Assembly (NCBI GenBank): GCA_001795165.1
Contig: MGNS01000036.1
Location: forward strand, 36,182-55,323
Direction of reading: 5' to 3'
Origin: Chloroflexi bacterium RBG_16_57_11
GTDB taxonomy: Bacteria > Chloroflexota > Anaerolineae > Anaerolineales > UBA4823
DNA length: 19,142 nt
Shown here: positions 7,495 through 15,431 of the stretch, in pieces
Position numbering within the stretch: position 1 is the stretch's first letter
Layout of the letters: every line of letters begins with the position of its first letter
Notes under the pieces: generated by a model
Told to the model about the DNA's origin: nothing
Databases searched by the model: none
Seen by the model: the letters and a program-made list of their open reading frames with translations, nothing else
Program-made: the position numbers and the translations under genes

Positions 7495-9627
7495 TCAGGT
7501 GTGTTGGTCGACCGGCGCTTCGGATTTGCGCGGCAATGGCAGGGTAATCGCTTCCTGTGAAGCCTGCTCCATGCGTGGATAGGTAAGCCTGGGATGGTAA
7601 ACTCCACGCAGCGTCGTAGCAAATGATTCGGCGATCAGGCTCAGGTCATTCAATGTCAGCTTGGTGTCATCGAGCTGACCACTCGAAATGCGGTCCTTAA
7701 TGGCGCTCTTGATCACCGCAATCAATTTCTCGTCGTCTTCCGGTCGCTCGGCGCGCACGCGCGCTTCGCTGCCATCTGCTAACATTAATATCGCCGTCTC
7801 GCGGCTCTGTGGTCTCGGCCCTGGGTAGCTAAACTTTGCCTTATCGACCAGGTTTTCATCGCCGCCAGCAGCCTGGACGGCGTTGTAATACTGGTATCGG
7901 GTCAGGCTGGTTCCATGATGCTCCAGAATAAAATCCAAAATGCGCGGCGGTAAACGGTATTTGCGCCCCAGCTCTACTCCATCAGTGATATGGCGGATGA
8001 TGAGAGCGGCGCTCTGTTCCGGAGTCAAACCTTCATGTGGATTGATAAAACCTGGCGGCTGGTTCTCGATAAAGAACACCGGGTTGGCCGTTTTGCCAAT
8101 GTCGTGATAAAGCGAGCCGACGCGTGTCAGCAGGGCATCAGCGCCGATTCTCTCGGCAGCCTGCTCGGTGAGATTGGCTACCTGCAGGCTGTGCTGGTAG
8201 GTCCCCGGCGCCTCGCGTAACAGCAGGTGCAGTAAAGGATGGTCGGGGCGGGTTAAATCGACCAGTTGCATGGGGGTGACCATCCTCAGGAAGTGCGCCA
8301 GAGCTGAATGGAGCAAGATGGTAATGCTGGCGGATGCCAAACCGTTGAAGAATGCCGCGGCGGTCAGCGTTCCCAGTCCAAGCAAATCAGTGGTTGGCAG
8401 TGGATAGCGATAAATGAGGACAATGATCGAGCCTGACACGCCAACCGCCAGGCCGGCGGACACGAAGCTGACCAACCGCCGGGCGCGCCCAAGCGCCAGC
8501 ACGCCAAACAGCGTGCTGACCATATAATACAGCGTCAGCTCCAGGGAATTTGGGAGGCCGTACGCGGTCAAGATGGCCAGGGGCAGCGAAGTCACCACTG
8601 CGATTTCGACGCCGAACAACGAGGCGATGGTCAACCCGTAGGCCGTGATCGGATACGCATAGGGGATGATGGCGTGGCTTGGAATGATCAGCCGGGCGCT
8701 GAGCAAGAAAGCGAGGAACAACACGACCACAACCGTAATACGGCGCACATCGGAGGTGGCTATGGATGGCTTACGGCGTACGTAAAAGGTGATCAGGGCA
8801 GCCATTAAGACGGTCAGTGCGGCCGCGCTCGCCAGATCCTGTCTGCTGCTCTCGGGTTGTGCCAGCCCCAATTCCTGCAGGGCTTCGATGTCCTCTGTGT
8901 CCAGCACCTCGCCCTGTGAGACAACCGTCTGGCCTGGCACAAAGGTCCGCGTGGCCGGCTCAATGGATTCACGCGCCCGCTGCCGGGCGGCCTGGGTTAA
9001 TGTTTCGCTATAGGCACTGTTTGGAGCAAGGTAGGATTTCGCAAGATCCGCCACCACAGCCGCCTGGTCCTCCGGAAAAGACAGGCTCACCAGCGCTGGA
9101 ACCCGGTCGCGTGCATCGGCTAAAGTTTCAGGGCGAATACCCGTGCTCATCACCCGCTCCAGGACCACCAGCGCTTGTTGTTGGACCTCTTGCCAGCGGG
9201 CGTCGGTCATGTTCAAAATGGTCCCGACGGTCTCCTGGCTGGGCGCCACATCTTCCAGAGCGGCCAGATCGTCGCGCTTTTGATCCAGCGAGGCGTAGGA
9301 ATCCGCCCGCACCGTCTGGATGTACGCCAGACCGGCGCGCAATTGCTCCAGTTGACGGCGTGCTACTCGCGTATCAGGCGATGTGAAAATTGGCGAGACC
9401 GCCTGCTCGGCAGCATCGCGGCGCTGCTCGGTGCGGATCTGGCTGACAAAGCTCACCGAACGCTCTGCCCGGTAGTCTCGGGTTGTCACCTGGCCCTCTT
9501 GTAATGGAGGCGCCAGCGAGTCTTCGAGCAGCGGCGCGAGCACAGCCATCAACCCCAGGGCGAGGCTGAGGAGCAGCAGTGCAGCCAGGTAGGCCCTACG
9601 CCAAGTCGGCGGGTTTGCCTGAGTCAT
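7495..9627 (-). CDS. pgpH: 7TM-HD family membrane phosphohydrolase (PgpH type)
   Basis: This 710-residue protein matches PgpH, a cyclic-di-AMP phosphodiesterase in Listeria and relatives. One transmembrane helix (about 12-32) precedes a large extracytoplasmic 7TMR-HDED domain (about 45-260). A bundle of membrane helices follows (about 265-450), then a cytoplasmic HD domain with H479 (GTYQHSLQVANL), H508-D509 in HDIGK, H546/D549 and H570-H571. The ENQ after HDIGK (521-523) also fits the HDIG subclass. The ATG overlaps the yqeY stop as ATGA. Its place ahead of ybeY and dgkA is the conserved arrangement. Substrate assignment rests on the family; no c-di-AMP synthase gene is in the window. Confidence 0.92.
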   Translation of the reverse strand: MTQANPPTWRRAYLAALLLLSLALGLMAVLAPLLEDSLAPPLQEGQVTTRDYRAERSVSFVSQIRTEQRRDAAEQAVSPIFTSPDTRVARRQLEQLRAGLAYIQTVRADSYASLDQKRDDLAALEDVAPSQETVGTILNMTDARWQEVQQQALVVLERVMSTGIRPETLADARDRVPALVSLSFPEDQAAVVADLAKSYLAPNSAYSETLTQAARQRARESIEPATRTFVPGQTVVSQGEVLDTEDIEALQELGLAQPESSRQDLASAAALTVLMAALITFYVRRKPSIATSDVRRITVVVVLFLAFLLSARLIIPSHAIIPYAYPITAYGLTIASLFGVEIAVVTSLPLAILTAYGLPNSLELTLYYMVSTLFGVLALGRARRLVSFVSAGLAVGVSGSIIVLIYRYPLPTTDLLGLGTLTAAAFFNGLASASITILLHSALAHFLRMVTPMQLVDLTRPDHPLLHLLLREAPGTYQHSLQVANLTEQAAERIGADALLTRVGSLYHDIGKTANPVFFIENQPPGFINPHEGLTPEQSAALIIRHITDGVELGRKYRLPPRILDFILEHHGTSLTRYQYYNAVQAAGGDENLVDKAKFSYPGPRPQSRETAILMLADGSEARVRAERPEDDEKLIAVIKSAIKDRISSGQLDDTKLTLNDLSLIAESFATTLRGVYHPRLTYPRMEQASQEAITLPLPRKSEAPVDQHT

Positions 9628-10067
9628 TGAAGTAGCCTGCGCACCACCTGACTGGCTTGATCGCCGGAGGCCCGTCCTTCGAGACGCGGTACCAGCACTT
9701 TCATGACCTGCCCCATTTCGCGTAGATTGGTTGCGCCCAGCTCAGCGATGACTTGCTTTGCCAGCGCCTCCAGCTCTTCGGTGGTCAACTGCCTGGGCAA
9801 GAACTCCTGCAGGACGGCAATCTCAGCCTGGCTGGATTCCACCAAATCGGGGCGGTTCGCACGCCGGGCGTCCTCGATCGCCTCCTGGCGCGACTTGATT
9901 TCCTTCTGCAGAATGCCGAGCACGTTGGCCTCCTCAAGGGGAGTGCCTTTATCAACTTCTGCCAGCCGAATCGAGGAGAGCGCCATACGAATGGTGCGCT
10001 TTCGGAGATCATCGCCAGCGCGTATGGCATCCTTCAAGGCATTTTCGAGTTGAGTTTTCGTGTCCAT
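9624..10067 (-). CDS. yqeY: GatB/YqeY-domain protein
   Basis: This is a 147-residue soluble helical protein of the YqeY family, which shares the C-terminal tRNA-binding domain of the amidotransferase subunit GatB; its own role is poorly defined. Typical family segments are AIRAGDDLRKRTIRMALSSIR, LGILQKEIKSRQEAI, LQEFLPRQLTTEEL and GQVMKVLVPRLEGRASG. An ATG three codons upstream (10076) overlaps a perfect TATAAT box, so it would not be transcribed. The ATG at 10067 lies seven bases after that box and is probably the first base of a leaderless mRNA, which decides the start. The stop overlaps the start of pgpH. This gene heads the yqeY-pgpH-ybeY-dgkA operon. Confidence 0.9.
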   Translation of the reverse strand: MDTKTQLENALKDAIRAGDDLRKRTIRMALSSIRLAEVDKGTPLEEANVLGILQKEIKSRQEAIEDARRANRPDLVESSQAEIAVLQEFLPRQLTTEELEALAKQVIAELGATNLREMGQVMKVLVPRLEGRASGDQASQVVRRLLQ

Positions 10068-10074
10068 GATAACC

Positions 10075-10080
10075 ATTATA
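10075..10080 (-). promoter_or_regulatory. -10 box of yqeY, leaderless start
   Basis: The minus strand reads TATAAT at 10080-10075, then seven bases, then the ATG at 10067. The expected transcription start coincides with the A of the ATG, and there is no Shine-Dalgarno box, which suits a leaderless transcript. The -35 is not recognisable: TTGAGG at 10107-10102 is 21 bases away, further than usual. Confidence 0.6.
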
Positions 10081-10115
10081 CACAGATATGGAAAACACGA
10101 CCCTCAAATACCGTC

Positions 10116-11354
10116 TTACATCCCCGCGTGCGCTTCCCGGATCACCTGGGCAGCGATTTCGTTTAAGGTTTTGACTTCGACCGAGTCAATATGGCTGGCG
10201 TGCCAGTAAAGATCCAGCAGCTCAAGCGGGGTCAGGCTGCCAATCGCATGATCTCCAGGCAGGCGGATGCGAGTTTCGGATTGGGGTCGTCGCACCAGAT
10301 GGAATTCGAAGCACTCCGCGGTGTATTCGCGCAGCGCTGCTTCATCGATCAGCGTCTCCCAGTCGCGTGGATATTCGATCACCAGGCGCACGATTGCGCC
10401 CGACAGCTCATCTGAAGAGGAAAGCGCGTTGCGCAGTTGATCGGTAACCGCCGCCTCAGTCTCCAGTCGCACAAAACGATCCACGAATGGCCGGGTGTCC
10501 TTGAGCTTGCGCCAGTCCACTCGGGTTTTGCCACGCTCAACACTGGCGATCACAAAATACTTCTCGTCTGCAACCTCCCCAAAGTCCACCCGCTCGATCG
10601 AGCCGGGGTAGACGACGGGCGGGTGGTGACCTTTGTTTAAATCCTGCGGCTTGTGGATGTGGCCCAATGCCACGTAATCCAGGCGCGGATCTTTGACAAA
10701 TTTTCTGGGTAAGATCAGGTCGCTGCCCAGCATCACCGCGCGCTCGCCGCCATAGGTTGCTCCCTCCACTGAGCAATGAGCCGCCAGGATGACTGGCAGC
10801 TTGGGATCGACGCGCTCCTCCAACCACAAGTTAACCAGCTCCATCAGCCGGTCGATCAGTTGGTCGTAAGCTTGCGATCGCTCGATGGATTGCGGCCCAA
10901 GAGCGGCGATCAATCCGGAATAGAACACCCAGGGCAGGGCGATCACCTGCAACGGTAAACCACCCAGCTCCTCCGGGCCAAGAAAAGCTGGCCGATCCAC
11001 GACGCGCACATGGGGCACTTCGAGCGTGGCGAAGTTATCCAAAGCGTGGGCGCGGCCGAGTGCAGGCGAGAGATCGTGGTTTCCGACCAACAACAGGGTG
11101 GGTATGCCGGCGCGCGACAGCCGCATGATCCGGCGCCCCCACTCGCGTTGGAAGGTGGGTGCTGGGGACCTGTCTTTATAGGCATCCCCGGCGAACAGCA
11201 CCAGATCGACCTGCTCGGCGATGGCGGCATCCACAATCGTGTCCAGCGATTTAAGAAAGTCCATCACCCGCATGGGCAGCCCGCTTTCGGGGTCATGGCG
11301 ACCATAGTTCGCCATATCGATGTGGGCATCGGCGAAATGCAATATTCTCGGCAT
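10116..11354 (-). CDS. sbcD: SbcD/Mre11-like DNA repair exonuclease
   Basis: This 412-residue member of the calcineurin-like metallophosphoesterase family matches SbcD, the nuclease subunit that with the SMC-like ATPase SbcC trims DNA ends and hairpins. All two-metal motifs are present: D9 and H11 (FADAHID), D57 (AGDAYK), N92-H93-D94 (GNHD), H193 (AAHCSV) and H232/H234 (GHIHK). The C-terminal capping region (about 290-412) is present. No SbcC gene is next to it; the next gene downstream is yqeY. The start at 11354 is preceded by TATAAT and exactly seven bases, indicating a leaderless mRNA of its own. The N-terminus MPRILHFADAHID fits the family start. Confidence 0.9.
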   Translation of the reverse strand: MPRILHFADAHIDMANYGRHDPESGLPMRVMDFLKSLDTIVDAAIAEQVDLVLFAGDAYKDRSPAPTFQREWGRRIMRLSRAGIPTLLLVGNHDLSPALGRAHALDNFATLEVPHVRVVDRPAFLGPEELGGLPLQVIALPWVFYSGLIAALGPQSIERSQAYDQLIDRLMELVNLWLEERVDPKLPVILAAHCSVEGATYGGERAVMLGSDLILPRKFVKDPRLDYVALGHIHKPQDLNKGHHPPVVYPGSIERVDFGEVADEKYFVIASVERGKTRVDWRKLKDTRPFVDRFVRLETEAAVTDQLRNALSSSDELSGAIVRLVIEYPRDWETLIDEAALREYTAECFEFHLVRRPQSETRIRLPGDHAIGSLTPLELLDLYWHASHIDSVEVKTLNEIAAQVIREAHAGM

Positions 11355-11361
11355 GGCGGCA

Positions 11362-11367
11362 ATTATA
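11362..11367 (-). promoter_or_regulatory. -10 box of sbcD, leaderless start
   Basis: The minus strand reads TATAAT at 11367-11362, seven bases (TGCCGCC), then ATG at 11354. There is no Shine-Dalgarno box. This repeats the arrangement before yqeY and the first C39 gene. Just upstream, between 11370 and 11426, AACCC and GGGTT could pair in a weak 5-bp stem, but it is too poor to call a terminator. Confidence 0.6.
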
Positions 11368-11426
11368 CCTTTTTAATAAACCCCAAAGAACCCCGCTCGC
11401 TCAGGAAGGGTTGGATCAGAAACTTG

Positions 11427-12710
11427 TCATGGATTAGGCTCGATGCCGAGCTTGCGCAGCTCCTCTTCACAAGGTGCAAACCCCTCATGCACGACCAGGC
11501 ATTGCTGTAGATCCTTGATCGCCGCCTCGCTATCGCCCAAGGCGTTCAGGGCGCGCGCGCGCCAGTAGAAGCTTTCTTCCAGGATCGGCTCGCTGGAAGC
11601 CTCCAGCGTTTGCGTGGCCAGGTTGATCACATCTACATATCGTCCGGTGAAGAAATAGGCAAAATAGGGGCCGGTTTGGTACCACATAATCCGCCAGGGG
11701 CGTTGCTCCTCAAGTATCTGCTCGTAGTTGGCAAAGGCAGCGTCGAACGCTGAGGCCGCCCCGGCATAATCTTGTAAAACCACGCGGTTTTCGCCCTGGT
11801 TGAACAGGGCAAAAAACAGATCGCGCCCGCTCAGGCTGGCGGCCTCCTGGACCGCCTTCTGCTCTGCGGTATGGTAATTGAAATTGTCGTAAGCCCGTAG
11901 ACCCAGGATATCCAGCACCTGTTGGCGGCGGTCGGGAGGATAGATCACCAGATACGTGTAGTTGAAGGCCTGCCAGTCCTCGAGCATGTCTACGTATGAG
12001 ATTTCAAGGTCCGGCCCTTTATAGGAATCCTGCACTGCGAACACCCCCCTGGCGTCGTCATAGCCGCTCACCACCTGGTAGTGACCCATCCAGCCATCGA
12101 AGCCCACTCCTTCGAAACCCTTCTCCACGATGGCGGGCAGGCCGGCAGCCACCAGAGCCTTGAGCGTTTGCAGATCCCCGCCCACCCGCACCACCGCTTC
12201 TAAATCGGTCTCCTGGTCGACGTAAGCTTCCATCTCATAGGGCATGACATTTTTGTCACGCGGGTTGGGCTTGAGGAAGGCCGCGGTGTCACGCTGGTCG
12301 CCTTTCCACCCCCAGAATGACAGCGCCATCGCCAGGTTGGCCGGTCCGCAGTTGTTCCACATCTGGTACTGGTGCAGGATGCCGGTCAGCATTGCGCCGG
12401 GAGGCAGCGGCGTCGGAGAAAGGGTCGGGCTGGGCGTCGCAGTTGGGACAGTTGGCGTATCCGTCGCCACCGGTGTGATGAGTGAAATGGTGGGCGTAGG
12501 CGTGCGGGTGAAGTTTGGCGTGGCGGTGGCTAAAACTGTCCCAGCCGGCACAAAAACAACCTGTTCCGGCGGATTGATCGCATACTTGACCTGCGCCTTA
12601 AGCGTGTCCAATCGCCAGTTCAGGCTATCCGAGCTGAGAAGGATCAGCGCCGCAGCGGTCAATGCCATGACAAAGATTGCCACAGCCAGGTAAGTCATCA
12701 TTCGTCGCAT
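11427..12710 (-). CDS. Membrane-anchored C39-type cysteine peptidase with TPR region (copy 1)
   Basis: The product has 427 residues. An N-terminal membrane helix (5-26) leads to a juxtamembrane NPPEQVVFVPAG motif (47-58), a Thr/Pro-rich linker (60-105), and a peptidase C39-like papain-fold domain (about 108-265). Its probable catalytic residues are Q116 and C121 (YQMWNNCGPA), H210 (GHYQVVSGYD) and D228 (VQDS). Two or three TPR-like helix pairs follow (about 290-420), including MWYQTGPYFAYF. The catalytic part should face outside the membrane. C39 domains classically cut Gly-Gly leaders inside ABC exporters; here there is no transporter, so the substrate is unknown. The ATG at 12710 follows a GGGGA box; a TTG at 12728 was rejected. 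It is the third of three tandem paralogues and lies 27 bases after copy 2. Confidence 0.85.
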   Translation of the reverse strand: MRRMMTYLAVAIFVMALTAAALILLSSDSLNWRLDTLKAQVKYAINPPEQVVFVPAGTVLATATPNFTRTPTPTISLITPVATDTPTVPTATPSPTLSPTPLPPGAMLTGILHQYQMWNNCGPANLAMALSFWGWKGDQRDTAAFLKPNPRDKNVMPYEMEAYVDQETDLEAVVRVGGDLQTLKALVAAGLPAIVEKGFEGVGFDGWMGHYQVVSGYDDARGVFAVQDSYKGPDLEISYVDMLEDWQAFNYTYLVIYPPDRRQQVLDILGLRAYDNFNYHTAEQKAVQEAASLSGRDLFFALFNQGENRVVLQDYAGAASAFDAAFANYEQILEEQRPWRIMWYQTGPYFAYFFTGRYVDVINLATQTLEASSEPILEESFYWRARALNALGDSEAAIKDLQQCLVVHEGFAPCEEELRKLGIEPNP

Positions 12711-12737
12711 GGATTTCCCCAATCGCAAAACACGTCA

Positions 12738-14048
12738 TTAAGGCTGCTCACCCAGCACCTGGAGCTGTTGCAATGCCGGCGGGAAGCCCGGATGGTATTT
12801 CAAGCTGAGCTGAAAATCCTCGATTGCGCTGGCGGTTTCACCCAGCGCGGCGCGCGCCATGCCGCGCCAGTAATAGCTCTCCTCCAGGTTTTTATCCCCC
12901 TGCATGGCGTTCAGCGTGCCATCTGACAGGTACAGTAAATCGTAATATCGCTGGGCATAATAATAGGCAAAATAGGGTCCGGTCTGGTACCACAACATGC
13001 GCCAGGGTCGCTCGCTTTCCGGAATGGCAGGATACACCTTGAAGGCCTCATCAAAGGCAGCGGAGGCGCCGGCGAAATCCTGCAGCTTGACCAGGTTGGT
13101 GCCACGGTTAAACCAGGCGAAATACTGGTCGATCCCTGCCAACCCGTAGATTTCGTTCGAGGCTATGAGGGCTGCGTTCTGATAGTTGGCGGTTTCATCG
13201 GCGTCTGAGCCCAGCAAGGTCGTCACCTCCGCCCCTTTCTCGGCTGGAAAGAGGACCAGGTAAGTGTAGTTGAACGCTCTCCAGCCATCGATCATTTCAT
13301 CGTAAGTGACAAGGTGATCCGGCTCAATAAAGGAGTCTTGGGCGGTGAACTGCTTATTTGCTTCGTCATAACCGGTGATCACCTGGTAGTGGCCCATCCA
13401 GCTCACCACGCCGGTCAGGTCGCGCAGGTAGGTGCCCTTTTCCACCAGCACCGGGTAGCCGGCAGCCAGGAAGCGCTTGACCAAATCGATATCGCCGCCC
13501 ACACGCTCGAACACTTTCAGGTCGGTCTGGGTTTCGATGTAATCCACCATCTCGTAAGGCATGACGTTCTTGTCTTTTTCGTCTGGTTTTAGCACCGGGC
13601 CGACCACGTCGCGATTACCCTGCCAGCCCCAGAAAGACAGCGCCATGGCCAGGTTCGCTGGTGCGCAGTAGTTCCACCGGCCGTGCTGGTCCTCGTAGAC
13701 TACTCCCTTTAGATCGACGCGCGGGGGTAGGGGCGGTTGGGTTGAGGTCGGCGTTGGGCTGGGCTCAGGAGTGCTCGTCGGGCCTGAGGCCGTGGCGGTG
13801 GAGGTTGGCGCCTGGGGAGTGTGAGTGGCTATTGACAGCGCTATGGCTTGGGCGGAGGGCGTGATTTGGCCTTCTTGGGGCAAAAAGACCTGGCGGGCGG
13901 GCGGGTTCAAGGTGTAGCGCAAGCGCAACACCGCTTCGTCGATCCGCCAAGCCAGACGGTCGTGGACGGGAGGTAGGGAAAACACCACTACGGCGCACAG
14001 GCACAGCGCCGGGATCAAAATCGCGATCAGAGGGATATACTTTCGCAT
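12738..14048 (-). CDS. Membrane-anchored C39-type cysteine peptidase with TPR region (copy 2)
   Basis: This 436-residue paralogue has the same plan as its neighbours: membrane helix 5-25, LPPVHDRLAWR and LNPPARQVFLP (25-57), Thr/Ser/Pro linker (60-107), C39-like domain (about 112-275) and C-terminal TPR region (about 300-430) with MLWYQTGPYFAYYYAQRY. Q121, C128, H220 and D238 are present. The residue after the catalytic cysteine is Ala129 (NYCAPA) where both neighbours have Gly (NCGPA), which may alter the oxyanion site. The gene starts 17 bases after the stop of copy 3 with only a weak GGTG box, so it is probably co-transcribed and translated by re-initiation. The substrate is unknown; an adaptor or scaffold role is possible if the active site is weakened. 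Confidence 0.85.
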   Translation of the reverse strand: MRKYIPLIAILIPALCLCAVVVFSLPPVHDRLAWRIDEAVLRLRYTLNPPARQVFLPQEGQITPSAQAIALSIATHTPQAPTSTATASGPTSTPEPSPTPTSTQPPLPPRVDLKGVVYEDQHGRWNYCAPANLAMALSFWGWQGNRDVVGPVLKPDEKDKNVMPYEMVDYIETQTDLKVFERVGGDIDLVKRFLAAGYPVLVEKGTYLRDLTGVVSWMGHYQVITGYDEANKQFTAQDSFIEPDHLVTYDEMIDGWRAFNYTYLVLFPAEKGAEVTTLLGSDADETANYQNAALIASNEIYGLAGIDQYFAWFNRGTNLVKLQDFAGASAAFDEAFKVYPAIPESERPWRMLWYQTGPYFAYYYAQRYYDLLYLSDGTLNAMQGDKNLEESYYWRGMARAALGETASAIEDFQLSLKYHPGFPPALQQLQVLGEQP

Positions 14049-14065
14049 TTTAACACCATTAAACT

Positions 14066-15397
14066 CTATGGGGTTACAACCCCTAGCTTGTTCAACTCGG
14101 CACGCGGCGGCTCATAATGGGTGTTAAGCGCGGCCGCCTTCTCAAAATCTGCTACTGCCAGGCTCGTTTCGCCCAACGCGGCGTATGCCATGCCGCGCCA
14201 GTAATAGCTCTCCTCCAGCACAGGCTGGCCCACCCAATAGAAGGTCGTGTTCGCCAGGTTGATCACATCCTGGTAGCGACCAACCGCGTAGTACGCCTCA
14301 TATGGCCCGGTCTGGTACCACATCAGCCGGTAGGGGCGTTGCTCTTCCGATAGATTTTGGTAGATTGCAAAGGCCTGGTCATAAGCCTCCGCCGCCCCAG
14401 CGTAATCCCCCAGCCCGACCCGGCTGGAGCCCAGGTTAAACCAGGCGAAAAACTGGTCGCGTCCCTGCAACGCCGGGATCTCTTCCTGGGCGTGTTGCGC
14501 TGCCCTCTGGAAGCTATAGGCCTCATCGCCGTGCGGCCCAAGGATCGCCATCACTTCGGCTTCGCGCTCCGGTGGATAGATCACCAGATAGACGAAGTTG
14601 AAATCCCGCCACCAGCGCTCCGACAGCTCTGCGTACGGGGTGGGCACGTCGGGGTTCAACAACGAATCCTGCACCCAGAACAGGCCTTGCCCGTCGTCAT
14701 AGCCACTGACCACCAGGTAGTGGCCCATCCACCAATCTTTCGGCGGGTGGTGCCCGGCCTCGATCACCACGGGGAAGCCAGCGGCGATCAGCTGCTTGAG
14801 CAGATCGATGTCGCCCCCCACGCGCGCCAGGGCGCCCATCCCGGCAGATTGTTGGACAAAAGCCACCATCTCGGAGGGCATGACATTTTTATCGTCCACC
14901 TCGAGATTGGGGCGCAGGTAGGCGCGGGTATCACGCTGGTCGCCCTGCCAGCCCCAGTAGGAAAGCGCCATCGCCAGGTTGGCCGGGCCACAGTTGTTGA
15001 ATTGCTGGTATTCGTGCACGATCCCACTGAGGATGACTTTGTCCGGGATGGGCGTCGGCAGTGGTGTGGCAGTTGGGGTTGGCTGAGGCGTGGTCGAAGG
15101 CGCCAGGGTGAGGCTGGCGGTCTGCTCACCGGTGGGGCCAGGCGTTGGTGCGATCGTCACTTGTAACGCCTGCCAGGTGGCTTCAACGACGGTCGCCAGC
15201 ACACCCGGATCCGCCTGGCCTTGTGGAACGAACACCCGCTGTTCGGGTGGGTTCAAGAGGCGGCGCACCTGCGCCTGCCAGCCTGCCAACCGCCAGGCCA
15301 GACGCTGGTGCACGGGAGGCAGGTTATACAGAACGATGGTTGCCAGGCAGGCCAGGGATAATCCCAGGGCTAACCAAAGTATTGGCCGGAAACGCAT
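14066..15397 (-). CDS. Membrane-anchored C39-type cysteine peptidase with TPR region (copy 3, first in operon)
   Basis: This 443-residue paralogue is first in transcription order. Membrane helix 5-24 precedes LPPVHQRLAWR (26-36), LNPPEQRVFVPQG (48-60), a Thr/Pro-rich linker (83-118) and the C39-like domain (about 122-280). Candidate catalytic residues are Q131, C136 (FNNCGPA), H226 (GHYLVVSGYD) and D244 (VQDS). The C-terminal TPR region contains LMWYQTGPYEAYY and LEESYYWRGMAYAALGE, nearly the same as in the other copies. The ATG at 15397 lies exactly seven bases after an extended -10 box, so a leaderless mRNA probably carries all three copies. The closest pattern is Peptidase_C39_2; it could be a proteolytic or a non-catalytic cell-surface protein. 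Confidence 0.86.
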   Translation of the reverse strand: MRFRPILWLALGLSLACLATIVLYNLPPVHQRLAWRLAGWQAQVRRLLNPPEQRVFVPQGQADPGVLATVVEATWQALQVTIAPTPGPTGEQTASLTLAPSTTPQPTPTATPLPTPIPDKVILSGIVHEYQQFNNCGPANLAMALSYWGWQGDQRDTRAYLRPNLEVDDKNVMPSEMVAFVQQSAGMGALARVGGDIDLLKQLIAAGFPVVIEAGHHPPKDWWMGHYLVVSGYDDGQGLFWVQDSLLNPDVPTPYAELSERWWRDFNFVYLVIYPPEREAEVMAILGPHGDEAYSFQRAAQHAQEEIPALQGRDQFFAWFNLGSSRVGLGDYAGAAEAYDQAFAIYQNLSEEQRPYRLMWYQTGPYEAYYAVGRYQDVINLANTTFYWVGQPVLEESYYWRGMAYAALGETSLAVADFEKAAALNTHYEPPRAELNKLGVVTP

Positions 15398-15404
15398 AAG
15401 CGGG

Positions 15405-15410
15405 ATTATA
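15405..15410 (-). promoter_or_regulatory. Extended -10 box of the C39 peptidase operon, leaderless start
   Basis: The minus strand reads TGATATAAT, an extended -10 (TGn plus TATAAT at 15410-15405), then seven bases, then the ATG at 15397. It sits in the 34-base gap after queG, so the three C39 genes can be transcribed independently of the lipA operon. No -35 of note was found, which an extended -10 can tolerate. Confidence 0.62.
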
Positions 15411-15431
15411 TCATCGGCAAATGTGAGGCTA

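Noticed and set aside
7473..7622. Longer N-terminus for YbeY from an ATG at 7622
   Set aside because: The extra 50 residues overlap pgpH, do not resemble YbeY and contain no membrane or signal sequence.
8817..9386. 189-codon Pro/Arg-rich open frame on the plus strand
   Set aside because: It is antisense to pgpH and has the composition of a shadow frame in GC-rich coding DNA.
11355..11426. Intrinsic terminator after the C39 operon
   Set aside because: Only a 5-bp AACCC/GGGTT stem with a long loop and no proper T run on the transcribed strand; too weak to call.
12420..15150. Thr/Pro-coding repeats as a minisatellite or CRISPR-like array
   Set aside because: The repeats are short, irregular and in frame within protein linkers; there are no constant repeats with unique spacers.
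14357..15166. 269-codon open frame on the plus strand
   Set aside because: It lies wholly antisense to C39 copy 3, has no family-like sequence and no ribosome binding site; it is a by-product of codon usage in the real gene.
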